The notes under the pieces: model-generated
Told to the model about the DNA's origin: nothing
The model's input: only the letters and a program-made list of their open reading frames with translations
Database searches by the model: none
Position numbers and translations under genes: made by a program
Shown here: piece by piece, positions 16,921 to 25,246 of the stretch
How the letters are laid out: the number at the start of each line of letters is the position of its first letter
How positions within the stretch are numbered: position 1 is the first letter of the stretch
NCBI GenBank assembly: GCA_027533455.1
Contig: JAPZUC010000002.1
Location: forward strand, 744,001 to 808,000
Direction of reading: 5' to 3'
DNA from: Porphyrobacter sp.
GTDB lineage: Bacteria > Pseudomonadota > Alphaproteobacteria > Sphingomonadales > Sphingomonadaceae
Length of the DNA: 64,000 bases

Positions 16921-19900
16921 TTAGTGGAAATCGCGCGACTTGGGCAGAATGCGATGGTCGCGCGGGTGCCCGGACACGTTGGGTTGCGGGGCAAGTTCGT
17001 CGATCAGATCGCGAGGCTGAGACGGCCCCCGTTCCGGCATCGGCCGGTTGACCTCGTCGGCGCGGGCAAGCGGAGCGCTCAGGAGATCATCCGACAGGGC
17101 ATGAAGCTGCTGTGTCGCATCGGTCATGTGGGCGGCAATCACATGGATTACCTCGTCATCGTACTCGACCCGTCCGCGCACCTCCATCAACCGCGCGCCC
17201 ATCACCACCTTGCGCTGCTTCTCTTTCAGGTCGGGCCAGACAACGAGATTGATGACCCCCGTCTCGTCTTCGAGTGTGATGAAGGTCACGCCCTTGGCAC
17301 TGCCGGGCCGCTGGCGGATCAGCACCACGCCTGCAACCTGCACCATGGAGCGGAACTTGCGCATCCGCAGATCGGCGGCCCGCACGAACCCGCGCGCGGC
17401 GAGATCGGCGCGCAGGAAGGCCATGGGATGCGCCTTCAGGCTGAGGCGGGTGGTCTGGTAATCGGCCACCACTTCCTCTGAAAGCGGCATGGCGGGCAGA
17501 CGGATCGCGGCCCGCTCCGCCCCCTCCTCACGCACCCCGGCAGCGCGGAACAGCGGGAGATCGGGAGCGGAAATCAGGCTGCGCGCATCCCACAGCGCCT
17601 GCCTGCGGGTGAGGCCCAGGGAGGTCAAGGCATCAGCGCTCGCAAGCCGCTCGATATGCGCAGGCGAAAGCCCGGCCCGCACGCGCAGATCGGCGATGTC
17701 GCGGAACGGCCCGCCGCTCTCTCGCGCGCTCACCAGCGCGGCAGCGACGTGTTCCGGCAGCCCGTCGATCTGTCTTAGGCCAAGCCTAAGAGCGAGCGGC
17801 TCCCCCTCCCCCTCCAAGGTGCAGTCCCAAGCCGAGTGGTTCACATCGACCGACATCACCCGCACCCCATGCTCCACCGCATCACGCACGATCTGTGCAG
17901 GCGCATAGAAACCCATCGGCTGCGAATTGAGCAAGCCGCAGGCAAACGCCGCCGGGTAGTGGCACTTGAGCCAGCTCGACACATAGACCAGCTGCGCAAA
18001 GCTCGCAGCGTGGCTCTCGGGGAAACCATATTCGCCGAAGCCCCTGATCTGGTTGAAGCAGCGCTGCGCAAAGTCGTGGTCGTATCCGCGCGCGACCATG
18101 CGTTCCACCATCATGTCCTGAAGCTCGTCGACCATCCCGCGGCTGCGGAAAGTCGCCATTGCCTTCCTAAGTCGGTTGGCTTCGAGGCTGGAGAACTTCG
18201 CGGCATCGAGCGCGATTTTCATCGCCTGTTCCTGAAAGATTGGCACGCCCAGCGTTCGGCCCAGGATGCTGGTGAGCTCGTCGGGCGGGCCATGTTCCGG
18301 CGAAGGCGCGGGTATTTGCACCGGCTCGGCTCCCCTGCGACGCTTGAGGTAGGGGTGCACCATGTCGCCCTGAATCGGGCCGGGACGCACAATCGCCACC
18401 TGAATGACAAGATCGTAGAACTCGCGCGGGCGCAGGCGCGGCAGCATGTTCATCTGCGCGCGGCTCTCGACCTGAAATACCCCGAGCGAATCCCCCTTGC
18501 GCAGCATCGCATAGGTTTCCGGATCCTCGCGCGGGACGCTCGCCAACGTCAGCGCGCGGCCGTGATGCGCACCCAAAAGATCGAGGCATTTGCGGATGCA
18601 GGTCAGCATCCCCAACGCCAGCACATCGACCTTGAGGATGCCCAGCGCGTCGATGTCGTCCTTGTCCCACTCGATGAAAGAGCGCTCGGGCATGGCGCCA
18701 TTGCCGACAGGTACGGTCTCGGTCAGCGGGCTTTCGGTGAGGATAAACCCGCCGACGTGCTGGCCCAGATGGCGCGGCATCCCGATCATTTGCTCGGTGA
18801 GCTTCAGCACACGCCGCAAGTGCGGGTCGGTGATGTCGAGGCCGGTTTCGGCGGCGTGCTTCTCGCTGATCTCGCGCCCCCACCCGCCCCACACGGTGCG
18901 CGACAGGGCGCTGGTGACATCCTCGGAGAGCCCCATCGCCTTGCCCACCTCGCGGATCGCCATGCGCGGGCGGTAGTGGATCACCGTGGCGCAGAGCCCC
19001 GCGCGGTGGCGGCCATATTTGCGGTAGATGTACTGGATCACCTCCTCGCGCCGCTCGTGCTCGAAATCGACGTCGATATCGGGCGGCTCCTTACGCTCCT
19101 CGGAGATGAAGCGATCGAACAGCAGCTGGTGCTTGGCCGGATCGACCGAGGTGATGCCGAGGACGTAGCACACTGCCGAATTTGCAGCGCTCCCCCGCCC
19201 CTGGCACAGGATTGGCGGATCGCACCCCCGCGCGAAGTCGACGATGTCCTTGATGGTGAGAAAATAGCGCGCCAGATCAAGCTTGGCGATCAGCGCCAGT
19301 TCGCGCACCAGTGTGGCTCGGACGGTTTCGGGCAAGCCGTCAGGGTAGCGCCGCCCTGCCCCTTTCCAGACTTCGCTTTCGAGGAAAGCCTGCGGGGTTT
19401 GGCCATCAGGGTAGATTTCCTCGGGGTATTCGTACCGCAGTTCATCAAGGCTGAAATTGCAGCGGTCCGCCACCTCTCGCGCGGCGGCAATTGCGTGGGG
19501 CCAGCGGGCGAAGAGGCGCTGCATCTGCACCGGGCTTTTCAGATGCCGCTCGGCATTGGGGTGGAGCAGGTGGCCGGCGGCGGCGACGGTGGTCTTGTGC
19601 CGGATCGCGGTCATCACATCCTGCAAGGCGCGACGCTCGGGCACGTGGTAGTGGACGTCATTGGTGGCGAGGAGGCCGAGACCATGGGTGCGCGCAAGTG
19701 CGTCAAGGCGCTCGATCCGGGCGATATCGTCCCCGCGATAGAGGTAGCTCGCCGCTAGGTGGCGGAGGGTGGGGAGTTGCTCGATGAGGTGTGGGAGGAG
19801 CTCGGGGAACGGGGCGGTGCGCTCCACACCCTCCCCGTCCCGAACCTGATCCGAGACCCTCCTTTCTTGGGGTTCTTCACCGGAAGGAACCGGGTTTCCG

Positions 19901-20442
19901 GCTCGCGAACTGGGGCGGCGGAAGGGGATAACGTTGCTCGGCACCGCAATGGTGAAGTCAGCGTCGACGTCCTCCGGCGGCAGCAGAATCAACTGCACGC
20001 CCTCACTGTGCGCCGCCAGCATCGCGAGATCGATCTCGCATATGCCCTTGTCCTGCCATTCTCCACTGAGCGTCTGCATCCGCCCGGCGCTGATCAACCG
20101 GCACAAGCGGCCATAGGCGGCGCGGTCCTCGGGATAGGCGAGAAAGGCCAGCCCTTCGACCGTCTCGATCCGGCAGCCGATCACCGGGCGCAACTTCAGC
20201 GTCCGTGCTTCGGTGTGAATGCGCACGACGCCCGCCATCGAATTTATGTCCGCGATCGCAACCGCATCATAACCTGCTGCATGAGCGGCCAGCACCAGAT
20301 CAACAGCGTCGGACGCTCCGCGCAGGAAGCTGAAGCAGCTGACGAGGCCGAGTTCGACGAAATCCGCACGGGGTGGGGGCGCGATTCCCTCGGGATCGAC
20401 CTGCAAGGTGCGCTTGTCGGGGGTGAGCGGGCCCTCGGGCAT
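16921..20442 (-). CDS. dnaE2: Error-prone DNA polymerase DnaE2 (ImuC)
   Basis: C-family polymerase catalysing SOS-induced translesion synthesis together with ImuA and ImuB. The PHP domain opens with ELGLVSCFSFLRGASD; the palm carries the catalytic PDIDVDF near residue 475; RGSAANSAVCYVLGIT, the fingers region SHAASFAQLVYVSSWLKCHYPAAF and a C-terminal OB fold (VQVAGVVLIRQRPGSAKGVTFITLEDETG) follow. ATG 20442 comes one base after the stop of the UdgX gene (TGACATG), so translation is coupled. At 1173 residues it is longer than typical DnaE2, owing to a low-complexity insertion at about residues 165-210. Regulated by the SOS box at 23158 if the three-gene operon is transcribed as one. Confidence 0.95.
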   Translation of the reverse strand: MPEGPLTPDKRTLQVDPEGIAPPPRADFVELGLVSCFSFLRGASDAVDLVLAAHAAGYDAVAIADINSMAGVVRIHTEARTLKLRPVIGCRIETVEGLAFLAYPEDRAAYGRLCRLISAGRMQTLSGEWQDKGICEIDLAMLAAHSEGVQLILLPPEDVDADFTIAVPSNVIPFRRPSSRAGNPVPSGEEPQERRVSDQVRDGEGVERTAPFPELLPHLIEQLPTLRHLAASYLYRGDDIARIERLDALARTHGLGLLATNDVHYHVPERRALQDVMTAIRHKTTVAAAGHLLHPNAERHLKSPVQMQRLFARWPHAIAAAREVADRCNFSLDELRYEYPEEIYPDGQTPQAFLESEVWKGAGRRYPDGLPETVRATLVRELALIAKLDLARYFLTIKDIVDFARGCDPPILCQGRGSAANSAVCYVLGITSVDPAKHQLLFDRFISEERKEPPDIDVDFEHERREEVIQYIYRKYGRHRAGLCATVIHYRPRMAIREVGKAMGLSEDVTSALSRTVWGGWGREISEKHAAETGLDITDPHLRRVLKLTEQMIGMPRHLGQHVGGFILTESPLTETVPVGNGAMPERSFIEWDKDDIDALGILKVDVLALGMLTCIRKCLDLLGAHHGRALTLASVPREDPETYAMLRKGDSLGVFQVESRAQMNMLPRLRPREFYDLVIQVAIVRPGPIQGDMVHPYLKRRRGAEPVQIPAPSPEHGPPDELTSILGRTLGVPIFQEQAMKIALDAAKFSSLEANRLRKAMATFRSRGMVDELQDMMVERMVARGYDHDFAQRCFNQIRGFGEYGFPESHAASFAQLVYVSSWLKCHYPAAFACGLLNSQPMGFYAPAQIVRDAVEHGVRVMSVDVNHSAWDCTLEGEGEPLALRLGLRQIDGLPEHVAAALVSARESGGPFRDIADLRVRAGLSPAHIERLASADALTSLGLTRRQALWDARSLISAPDLPLFRAAGVREEGAERAAIRLPAMPLSEEVVADYQTTRLSLKAHPMAFLRADLAARGFVRAADLRMRKFRSMVQVAGVVLIRQRPGSAKGVTFITLEDETGVINLVVWPDLKEKQRKVVMGARLMEVRGRVEYDDEVIHVIAAHMTDATQQLHALSDDLLSAPLARADEVNRPMPERGPSQPRDLIDELAPQPNVSGHPRDHRILPKSRDFH
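19815..19945 (-). repeat. In-frame insertion (repeat-like) inside the dnaE2 PHP domain
   Basis: A stretch coding for SSRAGNPVPSGEEPQERRVSDQVRDGEG and flanks interrupts the PHP region between LPPEDVDADF and ELLPHLIEQLPTLRHL, which would otherwise be continuous. The DNA contains CCGGAA and TTCCGG as an inverted repeat (hairpin). Composition and position resemble the in-frame palindromic elements seen in other Alphaproteobacteria; that it is a dispersed element is inference. Confidence 0.5.
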
Positions 20443-20443
20443 G

Positions 20444-21895
20444 TCAGCCCGCCAGTTCCGCAAGCCGCTCCCGCAACGCCGCCAGATCGGCCGCGAACAG
20501 CACGGCCTGTTGCTCGCGCGCTTCGCCGTCCAATCGCAGCAGATAGGAAGGGTGCGCCGTCACCCATAGCTCGGTTCGGTCATCGAGCATGATCGCTTTG
20601 CCCCGCTCACGGGTAATGCTGAGTGTACGGCCGAGCAGCCCCCGCGCCGCGCTCGCACCCAGCGCCAGAACAATGCGGGGCTGGACGATCTGTCGCTCTG
20701 CTTCGAGCCACCAGCGGCAGGTGTCGATCTCTTTCGCGGTGGGCGACTGGTGGAGCCGGTGCTTGCCCTTCCACGTGAACTTGAAGTGCTTGACCGCGTT
20801 GGTGACATAGGCGCTGGAGCGGTCGATTCCGGCGCGCTCCAGATAAGTGTCGAGAAGCTGCCCTGCTGGCCCAACGAAGGGACGCGCGGTAAGGTCCTCC
20901 TGATCGCCCGGCTGCTCGCCGACGATCATCAGAGGTACGCTCGGCGCACCCTCGCCCATCACCGCACGGGTGCCGCAATCGGCAATCGGGCAATCGCGGC
21001 AGGCGGTAATGCTTTGCGCGATTTCAGCAAGGCTTGCAGGCCGCGCCCGCTCGGCTCGCGCGCCTGCTGCCACCATCGTCGCCTCCCGCGCCTGCGCCCC
21101 GGCGATCAGCTGCGGGATCAGCTCGGCCTCGGGCAGGTTCTTCCAGTACTTCTTGGGCATCTCCGAGAGCATCGCACCCACCTTCAGCCGGGCCGGATTG
21201 AAGATTGAGGCATAGTAGGACCGCCACAGGTCTTCGACCGGGTCATCCCCCGGCGCATCCTCGCGGCGTGCGGGCGGGCCTTCGCGCATGGTCTCGCCGT
21301 CCCAGTGGACGCTCCCGCGCGGGGTGAGGATCGACCAGCGCATATTGGCGAAGCGGCGCATGAAGAAGCTCGCCTCGGTGCGCACGATGTGGTGATCGGG
21401 CTCGAACCAGGCGACGAAGTGCGGGGTGCCGTCTTCCTCGGCAACCTCACGAAAGCGGACGAAGGCATGCATCTTGTGCGCATCGCGGCGCACCGATTTG
21501 GCGAGGTCTTCCAAGCGGCGCACGTCCGGATCGGCCTTGTCCTCCATCAGCCGGGGCTGGCGCTGGAGCCGCCACAGCACCCGATAAAGCAGCCCGAAAC
21601 GCGCAGGATCGCTGTGCAGCGCAGCGCTGCGGGCAATGGTGATGAAGCGCTGGCTGGCACGCACGGGCGAGGCATCGGCGGATGGCGCGGGCAGGCGCTT
21701 GTCGCCGCTGCGAGACGGACCTTCACTGCCGAACAGGTCTCCGGTCGCCCCCGGCTCGATCCACGCCACACGGTCAGGCGGCACGTCGCACTGGATCAGC
21801 CCGCGTGCCCGCTCCCGCCAGAAGGCGAAATCGTCGGGCGCCGGCAGATGAATGGCGTAGTGCGCGCCGATTGAGACATTCTGCATCGCTGTCAT
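20444..21895 (-). CDS. DUF4130-UdgX fusion (uracil-DNA glycosylase superfamily)
   Basis: A 483-residue two-domain protein. Residues 1-270 form the TIGR03915/DUF4130 part (FGLLYRVLWRLQRQPRLMED, ARRDAHKMHAFVRFRE-like SVRRDAHKMHAFVRFREV, KKYWKNLPEAELIPQLI). Residues about 290-483 form a family-4/UdgX glycosylase: ACRDCPIADCGTR Cys cluster, GEQPGDQED (326-334), RPFVGPAGQLLD, YVTNAVKHFKF, the R-loop KGKHRLH with His382 at the position that in UdgX forms a covalent bond with uracil-DNA, and HPSYLLR (448-454). Its ATG overlaps the radical SAM stop by one base (TGATG), and its stop is one base before dnaE2. Role in repair is inferred. Confidence 0.88.
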   Translation of the reverse strand: MTAMQNVSIGAHYAIHLPAPDDFAFWRERARGLIQCDVPPDRVAWIEPGATGDLFGSEGPSRSGDKRLPAPSADASPVRASQRFITIARSAALHSDPARFGLLYRVLWRLQRQPRLMEDKADPDVRRLEDLAKSVRRDAHKMHAFVRFREVAEEDGTPHFVAWFEPDHHIVRTEASFFMRRFANMRWSILTPRGSVHWDGETMREGPPARREDAPGDDPVEDLWRSYYASIFNPARLKVGAMLSEMPKKYWKNLPEAELIPQLIAGAQAREATMVAAGARAERARPASLAEIAQSITACRDCPIADCGTRAVMGEGAPSVPLMIVGEQPGDQEDLTARPFVGPAGQLLDTYLERAGIDRSSAYVTNAVKHFKFTWKGKHRLHQSPTAKEIDTCRWWLEAERQIVQPRIVLALGASAARGLLGRTLSITRERGKAIMLDDRTELWVTAHPSYLLRLDGEAREQQAVLFAADLAALRERLAELAG

Positions 21896-23133
21896 CAGAA
21901 CAGCTCCAGCTGTTCCGACTTTGGCGCGATGAGCCCGCGCAGGTCGGCGCGGTCGGTCAGCAGGGTGGGCCGCCAGTCGAGCGCACAGATGAAGGGCCGT
22001 ACCTTGGCGATCGATGTGGTCAGCAGTGCCACATCTTCCAAGCGTAGTGTCCGGTGCCGCCTTACGCTGAGGATGCGCGCCACTGCCTTGGTTCCCAGTC
22101 CCGGCACCCGCAGCAATTGCTCCTTGGCGGCGCGGTTCACATCGACCGGGAAGCTCTCCCGGAATTTCAGCGCCCAGGCGAGCTTGGGATCGATATCGAG
22201 CGGCAGGTTGCCGTCCGATTCGGCGGCATCCGCCACTTCCTGTGGCGCGAAGCCGTAGAAGCGCATCAGCCAGTCGGACTGGTAGAGCCGGTGCTCCCGC
22301 AGCAGCGGTGGGCGCTTCAGCGGCAGCACGGCGGAGGCATCGGGGATCGGCGAGAAGGCGCTGTAATAGACGCGCCTCAAGCCGAAGCTGTCATAAAGCC
22401 GACTCGCCTTACCGATGATCGCGGCATCATTGGCATCGTCCGCACCGACGATCATCTGGGTCGACTGGCCTGCGGGCGCGAAGCGGGGCGCATGGCGGAA
22501 GCGTTTCCTTTCATCCTTGGCCTCGATTATCCGCGCCTTGGTCCGACCCATTGCCCCTTCGATCTGGCCCGCATTCTTGTCAGGGGCGAGCCGCGTCAGC
22601 CCAGCCGTGGTAGGGAGCTCGACATTGATCGAAACCCGGTCGGCATAAAGCCCTGCCTGATGGATGATCTCCGCATCGGCCTCCGGGATGGTCTTCAAAT
22701 GGATGTAGCCGCGAAAGTCGTGCTCTTCGCGCAGGATCCGGGCGACCTCGACCAGTTGCTCCATCGTGTGGTTGGCGCTCTTGACGATGCCCGACGAAAG
22801 GAACAGCCCCTCGATATAATTACGGCGGTAGAAATTGAGTGTGAGGTCGACCACCTCCTGCGGCGTGAAGCGCGCGCGCGCCACGTTCGAGCTTTTGCGG
22901 TTGATGCAGTAGTGGCAGTCGAAGATGCAGTGATTGGTCAGCAGGATCTTCAAAAGCGAGATGCACCGCCCGTCAGGCGCATAGGCGTGGCAAATGCCCA
23001 TCCCCTCGGTCGAGCCGACGCCTTTGCCCCCCAGCGAGTTTTTCTTCGCCGTTCCGGATGACGCACAGGACGCGTCATACTTCGCCGCATCGGCAAGGAT
23101 TTCGAGCTTCTGGCGGAGAGTTTGCTGGGCCAT
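21895..23133 (-). CDS. Putative DNA modification/repair radical SAM protein (TIGR03916 type)
   Basis: A 412-residue protein with a radical SAM domain: the 4Fe-4S motif CIFDCHYC follows LLKILLTNH, then the GLFLSSGI segment and barrel strands up to about residue 260. The C-terminal part has a helix-hairpin-helix (LLRVPGLGTKAVARIL), consistent with DNA binding. Known members are paired or fused with DUF4130/UDG-like proteins, as here. The substrate has never been established, as far as I know. First gene of the operon radical SAM-UdgX-dnaE2, with an SOS box 25-39 bases before its ATG and a 7-bp inverted repeat in the leader. Confidence 0.9.
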   Translation of the reverse strand: MAQQTLRQKLEILADAAKYDASCASSGTAKKNSLGGKGVGSTEGMGICHAYAPDGRCISLLKILLTNHCIFDCHYCINRKSSNVARARFTPQEVVDLTLNFYRRNYIEGLFLSSGIVKSANHTMEQLVEVARILREEHDFRGYIHLKTIPEADAEIIHQAGLYADRVSINVELPTTAGLTRLAPDKNAGQIEGAMGRTKARIIEAKDERKRFRHAPRFAPAGQSTQMIVGADDANDAAIIGKASRLYDSFGLRRVYYSAFSPIPDASAVLPLKRPPLLREHRLYQSDWLMRFYGFAPQEVADAAESDGNLPLDIDPKLAWALKFRESFPVDVNRAAKEQLLRVPGLGTKAVARILSVRRHRTLRLEDVALLTTSIAKVRPFICALDWRPTLLTDRADLRGLIAPKSEQLELF

Positions 23134-23157
23134 AGGAACCTAGGGAACACCTTTCGT

Positions 23158-23172
23158 GTTCCTTATATGTTC
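23158..23172 (-). promoter_or_regulatory. LexA (SOS) box before the radical SAM-UdgX-dnaE2 operon
   Basis: GTTCCTTATATGTTC on the plus strand: an exact GTTC-N7-GTTC, the alphaproteobacterial LexA operator. It lies 25 bases before the start codon of the leftward operon. Right next to it, GGAACACCTTTCGTGTTCC (23144-23162) is an inverted repeat in the leader. Confidence 0.8.
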
Positions 23173-23222
23173 CAACAATCCTTCTGCCTAATGCAAAGCT
23201 TGCAAGCCCCCTGCGGATGCGT

Positions 23223-23555
23223 TCAGAGGACCCGGCGCTGTCTCAGGCCCTCTTCGGCGGGCGAGCCGCCTTCACAAAGATGATCGATCACGGCCGGATG
23301 CATCGCGCCCTCAAAGGCGACTCCGGCGATCCCGCCCTCGATCCAGGCAATTGAGCCGAGCGGGGCGTTGATACCGGCCACCTTGATGGTCACCAGATCG
23401 CCCACGTCGGCAAAGCCTGCTTTCCCGCGAATCTTGCAGCCACCCTCGGACAGGTCGATCAGATCGACGAACACCAGGCGCGAACGCACCCGGCTCTTCA
23501 CGGTGAGGCGCATTGGCCGTCTATCGGACGAGCGCGGAATTGATTGCATGACCAT
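23223..23555 (-). CDS. PilZ-domain protein
   Basis: A 110-residue single-domain protein. DRRPMRLTVKSRVR resembles the RxxxR c-di-GMP motif region but is degenerate, and LIDLSEGGCKI matches the DxSxxG motif of PilZ domains. ATG 23555 is taken because AGG lies 8 bases upstream; TTG 23573 or ATG 23549 are alternatives. It follows imuB by 56 bases in the same direction, between the two SOS-controlled blocks, so it may be carried on the imuAB transcript. Whether it binds c-di-GMP is uncertain. Confidence 0.75.
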   Translation of the reverse strand: MVMQSIPRSSDRRPMRLTVKSRVRSRLVFVDLIDLSEGGCKIRGKAGFADVGDLVTIKVAGINAPLGSIAWIEGGIAGVAFEGAMHPAVIDHLCEGGSPAEEGLRQRRVL

Positions 23556-23611
23556 GAAAAGTACCTGGCACAAAGCCGTAAAGAAAAGCTAAGCAAGCAG
23601 GTGAAAGGGAA

Positions 23612-25246
23612 TTAGGCATAAAGCCCCTGCAGGAACCAGTCTGGCAGGCCGCCGCGCCCGTCACCGTTGATCCCCTGCCGGTAGATCCAGTACCGCCGTC
23701 CGGCCTCGTCCTCGATCCGGTAATAATCGCGCAGGCGTGCTGTGGAGCGTTCGCGCCACCATTCGGGGGCGATCCGCTCGGGTCCTTCCACACGGGCAAC
23801 CTCGCGCACCTGCCCCCGCCAGCGGAAGCGCTGGGGAACACCGTCGGGCGAGGCATAAAGCACCGCGATGGGCTCCGGCCGGTCAAGCAACTTCAAGGGA
23901 CGTGTGTGGAAGGCAAGCTGATTTTGAGCCAGCGACGCGGGAGCGAGCGGTGACTGCCAGCTCTGCGCACGTTCGGGGATATGGCTGGCGCGGGCAACGG
24001 GGCGGGTGACGGCCTTGGGACCTAGGCGTACCGTCAGCCGGTCGATGCAAGCGGCGAGCGCGGTGCCGTGCTGCTGCGCAGCGGCATCAAGATCGGCCTG
24101 CGAAAGGTGTAGCGGTTCGCTCCAGCTGGCGCGCAATTGCAGCATCTCGATCCCGAACCCGGCTTCGACATCATCGAGCCGCGCGGCAAACAGCCGGGTG
24201 ATGTGCGCGGGCTCACGGGTGGGAGCGGCAAGCTCGATGCGGCGCATCAGCACCTCGCCATCGACCCGCCACAGTGCCAGTTCGAGCCGCCGCGCGCCCT
24301 CCCCCCGCGCTTCGAGTGTGCGCACCATGTCATGGGCCAGATCATTCACCACCCGGTCGAGCAAATCGCGGTGGCGCAGCGGCTCCATCAGCCGGCGCTG
24401 CACCAGCGGCATCGGGCGGGCAATGACTGGCAGCAGAGGCTCAGGCACACGTCCCAGCAATTGGTCGAGCCGCAGCAGCGGATTGGCCGCGGGCGAGCGG
24501 TGATTGCGGAAACGGCGGCGCAGCGCATCGCGCGCGGCAGCCTCTTGCGCGGGATCGTCGCCGGTGCCGCTTACCCCGGCAAGCTCGCCCAGACGCTTGA
24601 TGCCAAGGCGGCGGAGCACGGTCAGCACATCATCATCAAGCCGTAGCGCCGCGACCGGCAAATCGCCCAGCAGCCGCAGCGGATCGTCACCGGGATCGAG
24701 GATCGCACCCGCCCGCGCGTAATGGGTCAGCGCCCACGCCGCACCCGCCGTCGGCGCGAGGGCCCCGCGCGCGGCAAGGCCGCGCTGTGCAAAGGCGCGG
24801 GTGACATCCGCGATCAGCCGCGCTTCCCCGCCGAACAAGTGGGCCACGCCAGTCACATCGACCAGCAAACCATCGGGCGGATCAAGCGCGCTCCACGGCC
24901 CCCAGCGCTGCGCCCAGAGGGCGAGCTTCTCGAGGCTGGCGAGGTCACCTGCGGGATCGGCGGGGATGGCGGCGAGATCAGGGCACAGCGCACGGGCATC
25001 GGCGAGCAGCATCCCAGCGTGTGCGCCTGCCGCGGTGCCCGCCACATTGGCGGCGGTGATGCGCGGGCCATGCGCCGTCTCGATGATCAGCGCGGTCGGG
25101 GCGGCATCTACGGCAGCGCGAGCCTCAGGCGCGTGCGACAGCCGCCAGCGATCGACCGACAGTCGCGCGAGCCAGACCGACAAGATCCGGCGCGGCGAGG
25201 AGACCAGTGTCGGGATCGCGGTGGATGCGCAGGGTTCCGGTGTCAT
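23612..25246 (-). CDS. imuB: Y-family polymerase-like protein ImuB
   Basis: A 544-residue catalytically inactive relative of Y-family polymerases that serves as the hub of the ImuA-ImuB-DnaE2 translesion mutasome, contacting the beta clamp. Recognisable are RRILSVWLARLSVDRWRL at the N-terminus, the palm-like PPDGLLVDVTGVAHLFGGEARLI, the HhH-like LGIKRLGELAGV, the little-finger region, and a C-terminal RFRWRGQVREVARVEGPERIAPEWWRE plus DYYRIEDEAGRRYWIYRQG tail typical of ImuB. The frame begins at ATG 25246, which overlaps imuA by 122 bases; no better start lies before the conserved region. Confidence 0.92.
   Translation of the reverse strand: MTPEPCASTAIPTLVSSPRRILSVWLARLSVDRWRLSHAPEARAAVDAAPTALIIETAHGPRITAANVAGTAAGAHAGMLLADARALCPDLAAIPADPAGDLASLEKLALWAQRWGPWSALDPPDGLLVDVTGVAHLFGGEARLIADVTRAFAQRGLAARGALAPTAGAAWALTHYARAGAILDPGDDPLRLLGDLPVAALRLDDDVLTVLRRLGIKRLGELAGVSGTGDDPAQEAAARDALRRRFRNHRSPAANPLLRLDQLLGRVPEPLLPVIARPMPLVQRRLMEPLRHRDLLDRVVNDLAHDMVRTLEARGEGARRLELALWRVDGEVLMRRIELAAPTREPAHITRLFAARLDDVEAGFGIEMLQLRASWSEPLHLSQADLDAAAQQHGTALAACIDRLTVRLGPKAVTRPVARASHIPERAQSWQSPLAPASLAQNQLAFHTRPLKLLDRPEPIAVLYASPDGVPQRFRWRGQVREVARVEGPERIAPEWWRERSTARLRDYYRIEDEAGRRYWIYRQGINGDGRGGLPDWFLQGLYA

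Noticed and set aside
17836..19758. 640-residue ORF antisense to dnaE2
   Set aside because: Rich in His, Arg, Asp and Gly typical of the reverse frame of GC-rich genes; dnaE2 on the other strand is clearly conserved.
20769..20782. TTCCACGTGAACTT as a further parS site
   Set aside because: It lies within the UdgX coding region and matches parS only in the centre; the flanks deviate.
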